NCBI GenBank assembly: GCA_037176725.1 | Contig: JAZBRS010000020.1 | Span: 55,890,001-55,954,000, forward strand | Reading direction: 5' to 3' | DNA from: Posidonia oceanica | Lineage: Eukaryota > Streptophyta > Magnoliopsida > Alismatales > Posidoniaceae | Length of the DNA stretch: 64,000 bases | Notes under the pieces: model-generated | What the model was told of the DNA's origin: nothing | What the model saw: only the letters and a program-made list of their open reading frames with translations | The model's database searches: none | Position numbers and translations under genes: made by a program | In this document: positions 32,969 to 43,561 of the stretch, piece after piece | How positions within the stretch are numbered: position 1 is the stretch's first letter | Layout of the letters: the number at the start of each line of letters is the position of its first letter

Positions 32969-35396
32969 GGGAAATCTGAGGCCTGATCTGAGATCTACTT
33001 GGTCCATGCTGAAGAGCGCTCTGCCGGAGTCGTCCGGGTAGCTTATTTGAGAAGATCCAACGGTCGGATTGGAAGATATTCCAGCTTCAAGGCAGAGGGG
33101 CCAGAATAGGAGAGAAGAATGGATCTAAGTGTACAAGGGGTCCTAGGGGTGTGCAAAACAGGTCCTCCCATGTGAATGGGAGCTAATGATGCTTGAGTGT
33201 GTGCAAAGGATGCAAAAAACTAGAATGCATGAGTGCAATGCATGCAGAATGCAAGAAAAGGCTTAAGGGTGATTTTTCAGAAAATTGGGAATTTAAATGC
33301 AATTTTTGAAAAGATGGGGGTTTAAATACAAAGGTTTTGAAAAGTTTGGAGCTTTTATGCAAGGGTTTTGAAAAAAGGAGGGTCTGCATGCAATTTTACA
33401 AAAGGCAGGGTTTAAAATGCAATTTTCCAAGATGGGTATGCATCAGGGCAAGTTTTGAAATCATGTGGCAGTTTAGAATGCAAGTTTGAAATCATTAGGG
33501 CCCAAAATGCAATTTTTCCAGCAAAACAGGGATCTTAGTAGTCTGGGAATGCAAATAGGGGACTTATATGCAATTTTAAACATGTGGGGGCTAAAATGCA
33601 ATTTTATAAGCAAAATATGCATTTAAATGATTTTTATAAGTATGCAGAGGACCTATGTGCAAATTTTAAATCATGCAGGGGAAAAAATGCAATTTTATAA
33701 GCAAAATATGCATTTAAATGACTACTGTACATTGAGGAAGGACCTATATGCAAAAATCAGAAAACAAGAAGGAAATAATGCAATGCAGCAAGCAAAAATT
33801 GAAAAAAAAAGCTAAGTTAACAAGATAGAGGATTAAATGGCAATTACAGAAGACAATAAGGACCTAAAATGCAATTTTATATGGCAAACTTAGTGCATTA
33901 AATCAAATTAAACAGCTGCAGGACTAAAATGCAATAATCAAAAGCTGGAGGGCCAAAATCAAATTTATTACTGAAGGAAAGTACAGTAAAAGGACTGACA
34001 TGCAAATAAAGAGAACTACATATTTTTCATGCAATTTTATATGGTTTTAATTCAGAAATAAACAGATTTAATCAAATAAAGGACCTGAACGCAAATAAGC
34101 AAGAACTGAGACCAAAAAAGCAATATTTGGTAAAATAGCATAGATAGCAAAAAAATAAAAGCACAGTAAATGGCCGACGGCCATGGACACTGTAGCAAAT
34201 GCTACCAGTGTCCATGAACGCCGGCACAGGGAGGCTGGGGCTGCGCAGACCGGCGGGCGGGCTTCACCAGGACCTGACGGAGCTCGGGCGACGTCCGGCG
34301 AGGTTCGACGCTGGCTGGAGCGAACCGGAGAAGTCACCGGAGGTCTGCAGACCTTCTCAGGTGCAGTCCGGGCGGACGAGGCGGCGTCGCTGCGATCTGA
34401 AGGCCGGAGCATGCTTCTGGGGCCCGTGCGGAGCGGAGACAGCTGCTGGAGCGATGTTCTGCTGACCGGAGCGGCGAGACGTACTGTGAAGCTCGCCGGA
34501 GAAGACGATGCTGACCCAGCGTTGACTCGGCGCAGGAGAGAGAGAAATCCCAAGCTGATGGGCGGAAAAGCAAGAGAAGAGGGAGTCTAACCTAGGGATG
34601 AAGAGAGTTACCTGTTTCCGTGGCTGAGGAGTCCTCCCGACGTCGATCGACTTTGCAGAAGGCGGTGAGCTCGGTCTGGCTGTTGCGGGCGTCGTCTGCT
34701 GCTCGCGAGGATCGGAGTCGCTTCCACGGAGCCCTCCGGTGCTTCCCAGATGCTTGGCCGCGAGCTTTGAAGACCGATGGATGGATTTGAAATTTTTGGG
34801 TGCACAGAGACAGCCGGAGGCCGGGGCAGGTGTCCACTGCTCCTCAGGCCGGATGGGAGCTGCCGGTGAACTTCTGGGGGCTGGGTGAATGTCTCTGGAT
34901 AGTTAGCTTAGGTTGTGGTGGACTGTAGGTGAGGTTTGCAGATGGGGTGACTTTCTGGCAGAGAGAGGTCACAGGTGTTTGTAGTGCTGGGTTTGATCTG
35001 TGGTGAGGTTTGTAGGTGAAGCTTTGGGGGGTTAGAAAGCTGGTGATCAGGTGAGTTAGGGTGTGGAATTTGGGAAGGTTTCAAGGGCTGTGGTGTCGGG
35101 AATTTCTGGGAGGAAAGGAGTTGGGTTCTACTGAGAATTTTGGGTGTTCGGGGGCAGTTTCTGGAGTGGAAAGGCTGAGGGATGGAGGGGCTGCGATGCT
35201 GGGATTCTGGGTGAGGTTGGGGGAGGAATTGGGTGCGGTTTATGGTCTGGAACCGGTGTTGGTTTCAGTGGGGAAGAGGAGGGGGAAATGCTGCTGGTTT
35301 CAGAGGAAGAAGAAGGAGTTTTTGCTGGGGAATTCTCTCTGAATTTCTTAGCTCTCTCTCTCAGATGACAAAAGGCGTGGAAGGAGGAGAAGACCG

Positions 35397-35410
35397 GAGG
35401 TTTTTAAGCA
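35397..35410 (-). promoter_or_regulatory. Weak TATA-like site in B LTR
   Basis: Minus strand CTGCTTAAAAACCTCC stands where D has CTGATATAACCCTCC (46690) and A has TGTTAAAACC, followed in B and D by an AGAGAGAGAG stretch. A promoter is plausible but unproven. Confidence 0.3.
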
Positions 35411-37339
35411 GAGGAGGAAGCTGCTGGGCGCGCTGTGGATTTTGAAATCCCACCGGCACCGAACACTGCAGCTGATGGAGAGGTGGTCGGCGAGAAGACG
35501 GGCAGTAAATGCCTTCCCGGAAGATTCGCTGAGTGCTGAGAGAGGAGAGGCGATCTGTAGGCCGATTGGACGGAGAGGGAAGAAGTTGAATTTGAAAGAA
35601 GAGGAGGGAGTTCGTTCGCGGGAGGAGGAACTGAAGAAGGAAGAAGAAGCAGAAGGGAAGAAGGGGGGTGGAAGGCGCGGGTCGGGCCGCGAGCCGAAAA
35701 AGAAAAAGAAAGAAAGAAAAGAAAGAAGGAAGGTGGGAACAGGCCGGACTGAGCCCAGCAGAAGAAAAAGAAGAAGAAATAGGAAGAAAGGGAGAAATGG
35801 AAGGGAAAAAGAAGAGAAATAAATTGGATAAAAATAAAATAAAAATAGGTAAAATTATTAGAGTGATTGTATTTTAAGTTAGGACCTTGATTCAATTTTT
35901 TAATGACTGTTTTTGGTTAGTCAATTAGGTTTAGAGGGATTTTGGTTTTGATTAGGGTTTTGAGGGTTTTCTTTGTTTTTGATTTGTTTTTTATTTTGAT
36001 TAAATGTTTGTTAAGTCTTTTAAGTTGTTTTTTTAATTATGTTTTTCTTGTTAAGTACTTGGGATGTTAATTAGGATTTTTAAAGTTTGTTTTTAAATTA
36101 ATTAGAGCGGGTTTTAGGTTTTTGGATTTTAGTCTTTCTTTCTTAAGTCTTCTTTGATTTGTTTTCGATTTTTGTTTGTTAAGTCCTTTTGATTTTTTTT
36201 TGTTAGGTCTTCTTGTTAAGTTTTTAGTTAAGTGTTTTTAGATTTTGATTGTTTGTTTTTCCTTTTAGTTAGGTTTTTGAATTACTCTTTTTAAATTTGT
36301 TAAGTTAGGTTTCTCTTTTCCTTAAGTGATTGTCTTAGTGTTTTTTTTTTCTTTAATTGTTTTCTTTTCTTTTTAGGATTTGTTTTTGATTATTCTTTAG
36401 TGGGGTTTTTACTTTTGGTTGGTTTTGATTGCATTTTAGTTTTTCCCTTGATTTTACAGCATTTTCTTTTGGTTTGTTTTGCATTTTTTAGCTTGCATTC
36501 TTGGTTTTCCATTTTAGCTAGATTTAGTTGTGTTTAGGTTTTTAATTGTTTGCTTAATATTTTTAATTATTTTTCTTAGGGTTTTGGTTTGTTTTCCTTT
36601 TGTTTTAGAGTTTTAGAGGTTTTTAAGGAATTTTTAGGGATTTAGTAAGAGAAAGGAAAAGAAAAGGAAAAGGAAAAGGAAGAAGAAAAGGGAGAAATGA
36701 AGGAATAAAGAGGAAAGAGAGGAGTTGAAAGAAGTTAATTTTTTGAAAATCAAAGGAAATGCTAAAAATAAGATAAAAATAGGAAATAGATTGAGAAGAG
36801 ATAGATGCATAAAGGGGGCCCACAGCCAGGCAAGAAAAAAGGAGAGAAGGGGATGAAAAGAAGGAGGATAATCAGGAGAGAGAGAGGAGAGAGAAAAGAA
36901 TAATCCTAGAGAGAGAAAATGATAATTTGGGTGAATGGAGGGCTTAATGGTTTTGAAAAGGGGTGAAAATTGGGGAATGTGTAGCCTAGGGTTTCTAGTG
37001 TTGGTTCTAGGGCTTTGGTTTAGTTTTGAGAAAGTTTTGGAAAGGTTTTGAGGTGTAGAAAAAGGGTGGTTTTACCTAGGTTTTCTAGGGTTTTTGGGAA
37101 TGGTTTTGGGTTGAAAATTTCGAAGTGTTTGGGTAGGTTTGCTGAGTAGGGGTTGATGGGTTTTCCTATGGTTTTTGGGCAGGTTTTGGGCTTGAGAAAT
37201 GGGTGTAGGCTTAGGTCAAGTTTAGGCTTGTTTTGAAGGGTAAGATGAAAAGGGTTGGTGTAGTTTTGACCTAGGTTTAGATCTAGAAGTCACCAGAAGG
37301 TCCCAATTGGTCCAAGCCTGTCAAGATGGGGTGTCAACA

Positions 37340-37356
37340 GATGCCCCTCCCTGAGC
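37340..37356 (-). other. Polypurine tract of B
   Basis: Minus strand GCTCAGGGAGGGGCATC directly before the 3' LTR start. Confidence 0.8.
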
Positions 37357-37900
37357 AAGGTTAAGCGGAGCAAGGCCGCTGCTCAGGGTTGACAAGACAC
37401 CCCATCTAACCGACGGGAGCAGAGGTTTGCTATGGGCGTGAGCTACTTATTCGACGGATGCACCGAAAGTCGTAGCCCGTTGCCGCAATGCAAAATGCAG
37501 GTGCAGATGGGTGATGTGCAAAGTATGCAATGCATGCTAATGCAAATGCCATGCAAGCGTCAGTACAAAAGTTAGTGCAGTTAAAATGCTGATACAGTGC
37601 AAGTGATACTGATGATGCTAGACTAGTATGCAATGCTAGCAGAGAAGGTGCAAAGACGATGCAAGAGAAATGCCAAAAGAAAGGCGTGATGTGGCGCAAA
37701 GATCTGGTGGGAAGGCCAGACTTGCGCAACAAGGCAAGGAAGAAAAGGTGCAGCTTGTCCCTGCCCAGGGAGCAAGCCAGCAGAAAAAAAGAGGGGTGCG
37801 AGGGGAGAGAGGCCAACTCTCCTATCGCAAGGAGATGCGGGACTTTGCCTTCCTGGGACAAGGTCACGCGAAGAAGGTGATAAGGTGTCGGGCTTATCGG
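37357..37900 (-). other. B 3' untranslated region next to the PPT
   Basis: Same layout as 26350-26865: GACAAGACACCC, TGCAATGCATGC-rich DNA, then a G-rich segment ending near GATAAGGTGTCGGGCTTATC. No conserved frame. Confidence 0.6.
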
Positions 37901-37901
37901 C

Positions 37902-38960
37902 TGGATAGTTTACGGTCCTATCAACCGGGAGTGATAGTTTACAGTCCTATCAACTGGAAGCGATAGTTTACAGTCCTATCAACTGGAAGCGATAGTTTAC
38001 GGTCCTATCAACTGGAGGCAGTTGTGAGTGATAGTTACTGGATATCAGCCGTATAACATGGTTGTGCGGGATAGTTTACAGTCCTATCAACTGGAACGAT
38101 AGTTTACAGTCCTATCAACTGGAACGATAGTTTACAGTCCTATCAACTGGAAGCGATAGTTTACAGTCCTATCAACTGGAAAGCACAAACCATAAGGGAT
38201 AGTTACTGGGTATCAGCCATATAACGCAAATGCCAGAGAATGATAGTTTACGGTCCTATCAACCGGAGCGATAGTTTACAGTCCTATCAACTGGAACGAT
38301 AGTTTACAGTCCTATCAACTGGAGCGATAGTTTACAGTCCTATCAACTGGAAAGGGCATTTGCAAGGGATAGTTACTGGATATCAGCCGTATAACATGAT
38401 TGCGAGTGATAGTTTACAGTCCTATCAACTAGAACGATAGTTTACAGTCCTATCAACTGGAACGATAGTTTACAGTCCTATCAACTGGAAAGCGCAATCA
38501 TGAGGGATAGTTACTGGATATCAGCCGTATAATGCAATTGCAGGTGATAGTTTACGGTCCTATCAACCGGAGCGATAGTTTACAGTCCTATCAACTGGAA
38601 CGATAGTTTACAGTCCTATCAACTGGAGCGATAGTTTACAGTCCTATCAACTGGAAGCTGCAATTGCAAGGGACAGTTACTGGATGTCAGCCGTATAACG
38701 TAATTGCAAGTGATAATTTCAGATATCAGCCAAGGATGAGTTTTGGATCATCAGCCAGAGAATGATAGTTTACAGTCCTATCAACTGGAACGATAGTTTA
38801 CAGTCCTATCAACTGGAGCGATAGTTTACAGTCCTATCAACTGGAAAGTGCAATTACGAGGGACAGTTACTGGATGTCAACCGTATAACACAACTGCGGG
38901 CCAGATCGGGGATCAACCCAAGATGATAGTTTACGGTCCTATCAACCGGAAAGAGCAGTG
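37902..38960 (-). repeat. Hairpin array of B, GATAGTTTACAGTCCTATC family
   Basis: Dozens of roughly 25-bp units GATAG-TTTACAGTC-CTATC-AACTGGA. They are interrupted about every 170-200 bp by GATAG/GACAG-TTACTGGA-TATC/TGTC units and, at 38705-38760, by GATGA...TCATC-AGCC. The dominant unit here has CAGTC/AACTGG where A has CGGTC/AACCGG: the two changes are in step, so the array has been homogenised as a unit. Confidence 0.9.
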
Positions 38961-39067
38961 ATTGATTGATTAATTGATTGATTGATGATTGATAAGGAAA
39001 AGGAGAGATTGATGATTGATATTGATAAGAAAAAGGAGAGATTGATGATTGATATTGATAAGAAAAA

Positions 39068-40212
39068 GGAATTGATAAGATATCGGACTTATCGGCCGGC
39101 AAAGGGAGAGGGGTGATAAGATATCGGACTTATCGGCCGGCAAATGAATAAAAGAATAGAATGATAAAATATCGGACTTATCGGCCGGCAAAGAGGGGAT
39201 GAAGGGATGATAAGATATCAGACTTATCGGCCGGCAAAGGGAAAGAGATGATAAGATATCGGACTTATCGGCCGGCAAAGGGAAAGAGATGATAAGATAT
39301 CGGACTTATCGGCCGGCAAATGAATAAAAGAATAGAATGATAAGATATCGGACTTATCGACTGGCAAAGAGGGGATGAAGGGATGATAAGATATCGGACT
39401 TATCGGCCGGCAAAGGGAAAGAGATGATAAGATATCGGACTTATCAGCCAGCAAATGAATAAAAGAATAGAGTGATAAGATATCGGACTTATCAGCCGGC
39501 AAAGAGGGGATGAAGGAATGATAAGATATCGGACTTATCGGCCGGCAAAGGGAAAGAGATGATAAGATATCGGACTTATCGGCCGGCAAATGAATAAAAG
39601 AATAGAATGATAAGATATCGGACTTATCGGCCGGCAAAGAGGGGATGAAGGGATGATAAGATATCGGACTTATTGGCCGGCAAAGGGAAAGAGATGATAA
39701 GATATCGGACTTATCGGCCGACAAATGAATAAAAGAATAGAATGATAAGATATCAGACTTATCGGCCAGCAAAGAGGGGATAAAGGAATGATAAGATATC
39801 AGACTTATCGGCCGGCAAAGGGAAAGAGATGATAAGATATCGGACTTATCGGCCGGCAAATGAATAAAAGAATAGAATGATAAGATATCGGACTTATCGA
39901 CCGGCAAAGAGGGGATGAAGGAATGATAAGATATCGGACTTATCGGCCGGCAAAGGGAAAGAGATGATAAGATATCGGACTTATCGGCCGGCAAAGCGAA
40001 AGAGATGATAAGATATTAGACTTATCGGCCGGCAAAGGGAAAGAGATGATAAGATATCGGACTTATCGGCCGGCAAATGAATAAAAGAATAGAATGATAA
40101 GATATCAGACTTATCGGCCGGCAAAGAGGGGAGAGGGAATGATAAGATATCGGACTTATCGGCCGGCAAAGGGAAAGAGATGATAAGATATCGGACTTAT
40201 CGGCCGGCAAAT
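39068..40212 (-). repeat. Hairpin array of B, GATAAGATATCGGACTTATC family
   Basis: About 28 copies of GATAAGATATCGGACTTATC followed by GGCCGGCAAA and one of a few alternating spacers (GGGAAAGAGAT; TGAATAAAAGAATAGAAT; GAGGGGATGAAGGGAT). The order gives a higher-order repeat of about 140 bp. The stem GATAAG/CTTATC is kept in almost every copy. Minus-strand frames of up to 256 residues rich in PADKSDILS are artefacts of the repeat. Confidence 0.93.
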
Positions 40213-40305
40213 GAATGGGTTTCGCGAGAGCGAAGCATTCCATGATACCAGGAATATCATGGGGGAAAGAGGGGGAGAATGATACCAAGGGGCGATCAAA
40301 AGATG

Positions 40306-40332
40306 CCCCTGGTGTCGGGATGACACCAGGGG
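40306..40332 (-). other. Long hairpin of B
   Basis: CCCCTGGTGTC and GACACCAGGGG form an 11-bp stem. Compared with E2 (GGTATC/GATACC) one pair has changed on both sides (GGTGTC/GACACC), a compensatory change. Confidence 0.8.
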
Positions 40333-40394
40333 TTGGCCAGTGCGTCCTTGGCATCAAAAGTAGAGGGTGAAGACAAAACTGTCGTGTTTGTCAG

Positions 40395-40530
40395 ACGAGT
40401 AGTTCGGGGTACCAGCCCGAAGATGATGACAGGTTGATGGACCTATCGCCAAGCAGTTGGGGGTGCCAGCCCGCAGAGGATGACAGGTCTACGGACCTAT
40501 CGCCGAGCAGTTGGGGGGTGCCAGCCCGAA
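40395..40530 (-). repeat. Two ~70-bp hairpin units of B beside the extra ORF
   Basis: Minus strand units GGCTGGCACCCCCAACTGCT, CGGCGATAGGTCC, GACCTGTCATC: inverted relatives of the E1/E2 array unit. Together with 28265-28310 they link the 3' arrays of the minus elements to those of E1 and E2. Confidence 0.8.
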
Positions 40531-40820
40531 GGAGACTCGGTCGGGGACGCTGGATGGCTTGGCTTGACGGCGCGAGTCTGCAGAGATTCTGGACTCCGGA
40601 TTGGCTGCTGATGACTTTCCTGCGTTGTGTTGGCTGCAAGTCTGGCCAGAGGGCCCAAGGTGATGTTGGTAGTGATTATGCAATGCATTAAATAGTCTTG
40701 AAGTGCGAGCAGACAGCAGAAAACACTTTTTCATTGAAAGAACTTGATTACATGCCTGTAGCAGGCCAAAAGCATACAGCACAACTTGAAAGGAAACTAC
40801 ATATTGGCTGTACAAGTGCC

Positions 40821-42083
40821 CTAGCCGGTTCGGGCCTTCTTTGACTGCCTGGAGTCGGGGAATAGGGGGCCGCCTGGCGGGATTTCATTGATGGGCCAGA
40901 GCTCTTGGACCTCAGTCACATACTCAGGGGCGCATCCTACACCTCTCACAGCTGCGATGTCTGTTGATCGCACCCCATGCTGCATCAGATCGGCCAGCTT
41001 CTTGGTTGGGGTAGTCGTGCTGAGAGGGTATGCCTGAAGAAGCTCGGGCGCTGTGCTGTCAACAAAGGCGCCCTGCTGGAAGCCAAATTGGCGCATAACC
41101 CGGATGGGATGGTATTCCACACCCGCCGTGAATCCTGGTAGTACAATCAGCCACGTGTCGCGCGCGCTGAAAAAGACAGTGAATGGCTCAGCTATAGAGG
41201 AGATGATACGCCAGGTTACCGCGTCGTCAGTCAGTGCTGATAGCCTTTCGTACTCTTCTTTGATGCTCTTGACTGTCTTGGCACGGCCGCTGCTGCAGTA
41301 GGCTTCAAAGGCATGCACCTGGGGGCGTAGAAGGTTCATCTCCAAGTGTGCGGCTAGCCAGACTTGTATAAGTGCCCCGCAGCCGTGGAAGTGGTGGCAG
41401 CGATGTGAGATGCGGTCCAGCCCGCGGTACGTTTCTGCCAGAACAACTGGTGCTAGGTGTATCTGCCGGGTCACCACAGCAAGTGCTATTTCTGCAACCT
41501 CAATGGCCACTATCAGTCGGCCATGAGTAAAGATCAGCTCGCCCAGGAAGCGGATGACAAACCCTCGGAGCCACAGCTCATCTCCGAGTTCGACGCGCTT
41601 CTTCATGACATCATCAAAGTGCGTTAGGCGAAGCATAGGTTCAGGTCCGCTGGTGCAGATCAGTCTTTGTTGGCAGCTTCGAGTAGGGAGCCCAGTCAGC
41701 TGGCTCAGGACCTCGAGGTATCCATCACGCCTCATGAAGATAGGCGGCCCCATGATCTTGGAGAAGCCGCAGATCCAACGCACTTCTTCCAGTATGGGTG
41801 TTAGCTCAGTTCTGCCAAAGCGAAAGACGTGGTGTCTCGGTTTCCAGAACCTTGCGGCGGCACACAGAAGATGGCGGCTCACTTCCACATCAGCAGCCTT
41901 CAGCAGCTTGGTTGGAATGCCCCACAGGCGCAGCTTTTCACAGTCTTCTTGGGTAAGCTCACCGATCCATTCTCGCAGAGTCTCCGAGCAGTGTGCTGGA
42001 GTCAATAGGGTAGGGAAGCCCATTGCACAGATCGTAGGGGTACAGGCAGATAGCTGCAGAGCTTGAAGGTACCTGTTATCCAT
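40821..42083 (-). CDS. Extra ORF of B: DUF7745 / plant-mobile-domain-like protein
   Basis: Intact frame; with the start at 42083 (MDNRYLQALQL) it encodes 420 residues. The frame stays open to an ATG at 42158, but those 25 extra residues are hydrophobic/Cys-rich and look like leader. Visible features: an N-terminal helix-rich part (TLREWIGELTQEDCEKL, about residues 33-49); the pattern FWKPRHHVFRFGRTELTPIL then EEVRWICGF (about 80-108), which is the hallmark of the DUF7745 and plant-mobile-domain families (FW...F.FG..ELTPTLEEV); and a basic C-terminus ending QSKKARTG. It lies downstream of the integrase on the same strand, before the 3' hairpin arrays. A second copy in A is represented by its C-terminus (28585-28676). 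Extra ORFs of unknown function are known in Tat-lineage elements. It has no stop, although the neighbouring integrase has three. The biochemical role is unknown. Confidence 0.75.
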   Translation of the reverse strand: MDNRYLQALQLSACTPTICAMGFPTLLTPAHCSETLREWIGELTQEDCEKLRLWGIPTKLLKAADVEVSRHLLCAAARFWKPRHHVFRFGRTELTPILEEVRWICGFSKIMGPPIFMRRDGYLEVLSQLTGLPTRSCQQRLICTSGPEPMLRLTHFDDVMKKRVELGDELWLRGFVIRFLGELIFTHGRLIVAIEVAEIALAVVTRQIHLAPVVLAETYRGLDRISHRCHHFHGCGALIQVWLAAHLEMNLLRPQVHAFEAYCSSGRAKTVKSIKEEYERLSALTDDAVTWRIISSIAEPFTVFFSARDTWLIVLPGFTAGVEYHPIRVMRQFGFQQGAFVDSTAPELLQAYPLSTTTPTKKLADLMQHGVRSTDIAAVRGVGCAPEYVTEVQELWPINEIPPGGPLFPDSRQSKKARTG

Positions 42084-42158
42084 ATTGCAAACAGTCAGAT
42101 CACACAGGCATATAATCTCTAACAGAAAGCAGAATCTGAGGCTGATAATGTAGTTCAA

Positions 42159-43561
42159 TATGCATCCAGCAGCTAATGATCAGAACATAGCAGTTGAGCA
42201 TAGATAAGCAAAGGGAATCTACAGCAGTCTCGTGGGCACAGGGGCAAGGGCTGGCAGGAGATCTGGGCCAGCGCAGCTCGAGCAACGTCAACGCGTTCTA
42301 GGCAAGAAGTACTGTCTTAGAGTCGAAGTGAGTTGCAGAGCGGAACGATTGATAAGAAGGAAAGGACAATTGAGGATGCATGTATGCATGATGCAGGTTG
42401 GTATGCTTATGAAATGATTAGTATGCTTGGGTGCCCTCAGCATACGGAGTGCTTTGGTGCCTGCTGCAAAGGAAAGGAGTGGTCCCCGGCTCACTAGGCC
42501 CTACTTAGACTCTTGGCTTGCTGGTGGCACTCCGGAACGGGTGTTGGCACTTGTACAGGTGGTGGTGTGGTGAGGACAGGCTACTTGCCGAACTCTCAGG
42601 ACCTACACCTACTCTTTCTGCTCTCTTTTTTTGATTTCTCCCTCATAGGTATGCAGTCTTTTCTCCGTCCCTAGCTGGGAGAGGGTAAGTGTTTGCTTTT
42701 GGAGGGAAGTGGTAGACCCTTTTTAAGCTTAACACCCTTGGGTCTCTTGTAAGGTACGGGGGATGACGGTGCTTGCATTTTTGGGCTGAATCTTGCCCTT
42801 TTCTTTTCTTCTCTTTTTTTTTTTTTTTGCTTGCTTTTTCTCCTTTTCTTTTTTTGTTTTTGTTCTATCTCTTTTTTTTTGCTTGTTTGATTTCTTTTTT
42901 CAGGCTTTTGCTATCCCCATTTTGGTGGCAAAAGAAGGGTGCTTGAGTCGTGATGGGTCTGGGCTTTGGGTTTGCTGTGTGATGGGTAGGAGCAGGGTTA
43001 GACTGCACACCCCTATCTCTAGGGCCGGCTTCTGTCTTCGTCTTCTGTTCCTTGGACGTGCCCAAGCCTAGATGTCTACTCTCACTTTTTCCAAACTCAC
43101 ATCCTAACATTTTTTCTCCCTCAGAGGTGTATGTCCTTATGAGTTTAGGCAGTTCGCTTGTCCTGATTGGTGGTGGCTCCCTCACTAGCTAAGACATCTA
43201 AGTAGTGCCAGGTGAGGTAGGGTGGACTCTTTCCAGAGCAGGCAAGCACTTCCGATTTTCATCACCGGGCCAAGATGCAATGCATGGTTTGAGGGGATGC
43301 CGATGATGATTTGAAAAGAGAGAATGCATGTTTTGAGAAGATGACGATGATGATTTGAAGAGAGTTGATGCATGTTTTGAGAAGATGACGATGATGATTT
43401 GAAAAGAGAGAATGCAAGTTTTGAAAGGATGACGATGATGATTTAAAGAGAGAGGATGCAAGAGTAGGATAGATAGAAGATGTAGGTAGGACGAGAATGC
43501 AAGAAGCGAGAATGTAAGTGTGTAAGTGGGAGAAGGGTATCGGCAATGGGGCCGCCTTCGG
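42159..43561 (-). other. B spacer between integrase and extra ORF
   Basis: No conserved coding sequence. It includes a pyrimidine-rich tract on the plus strand (42795-42905, a T16 run; A-rich in the element sense) and a tandem repeat (43301-43455). In the sense direction it would be the leader of the extra ORF or an intron. Short frames on both strands are not supported. Confidence 0.5.
43301..43455 (-). repeat. ~45-bp tandem repeat in B spacer
   Basis: About 3.5 copies of GATGATGATTTGAAAAGAGA with GAATGCATGTTTTGAGAAGA. Overlapping minus-strand frames rich in NHHRHP are repeat artefacts. Confidence 0.85.

Larger units (their letters stand above)
31070..37339 (-). mobile_element. Element B, 3' LTR
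   Basis: A complete 6.3-kb LTR, start at 37339 and end at 31070. U3 occupies about 35400-37339 with AATTAAAA and AG-rich tracts. The G+C-rich part 34180-35400 gives several short open frames that are not conserved proteins. The TGCAT region is 33180-34160, the minisatellite 31850-32515 and the U5 block near 31340-31470. It aligns with 57654-62440. Confidence 0.9.

Noticed and set aside
34183..34590. 135-residue plus-strand frame and 161-residue minus-strand frame
   Set aside because: G+C-rich LTR leader sequence of B; the second LTR copy (59290-59680) breaks the plus frame and no protein family is recognised.
39224..39994. 256-residue minus-strand frame with PADKSDILS repeats
   Set aside because: It is the translation of the GATAAGATATCGGACTTATC array; the repeat is noncoding in the homologous A and E elements.
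39068..40212. CRISPR-like array of short palindromic repeats with spacers
   Set aside because: The spacers are a few recurring sequences, not unique ones; there are no cas genes and the context is a plant retrotransposon.
41053..42066. Plus-strand frames of 82 and 170 residues opposite the extra ORF
   Set aside because: Antisense shadows of the minus-strand DUF7745-like gene, without any known motif.
43185..43546. Overlapping minus-strand frames with NHHRHP repeats
   Set aside because: They derive from the ~45-bp tandem repeat in the B spacer.
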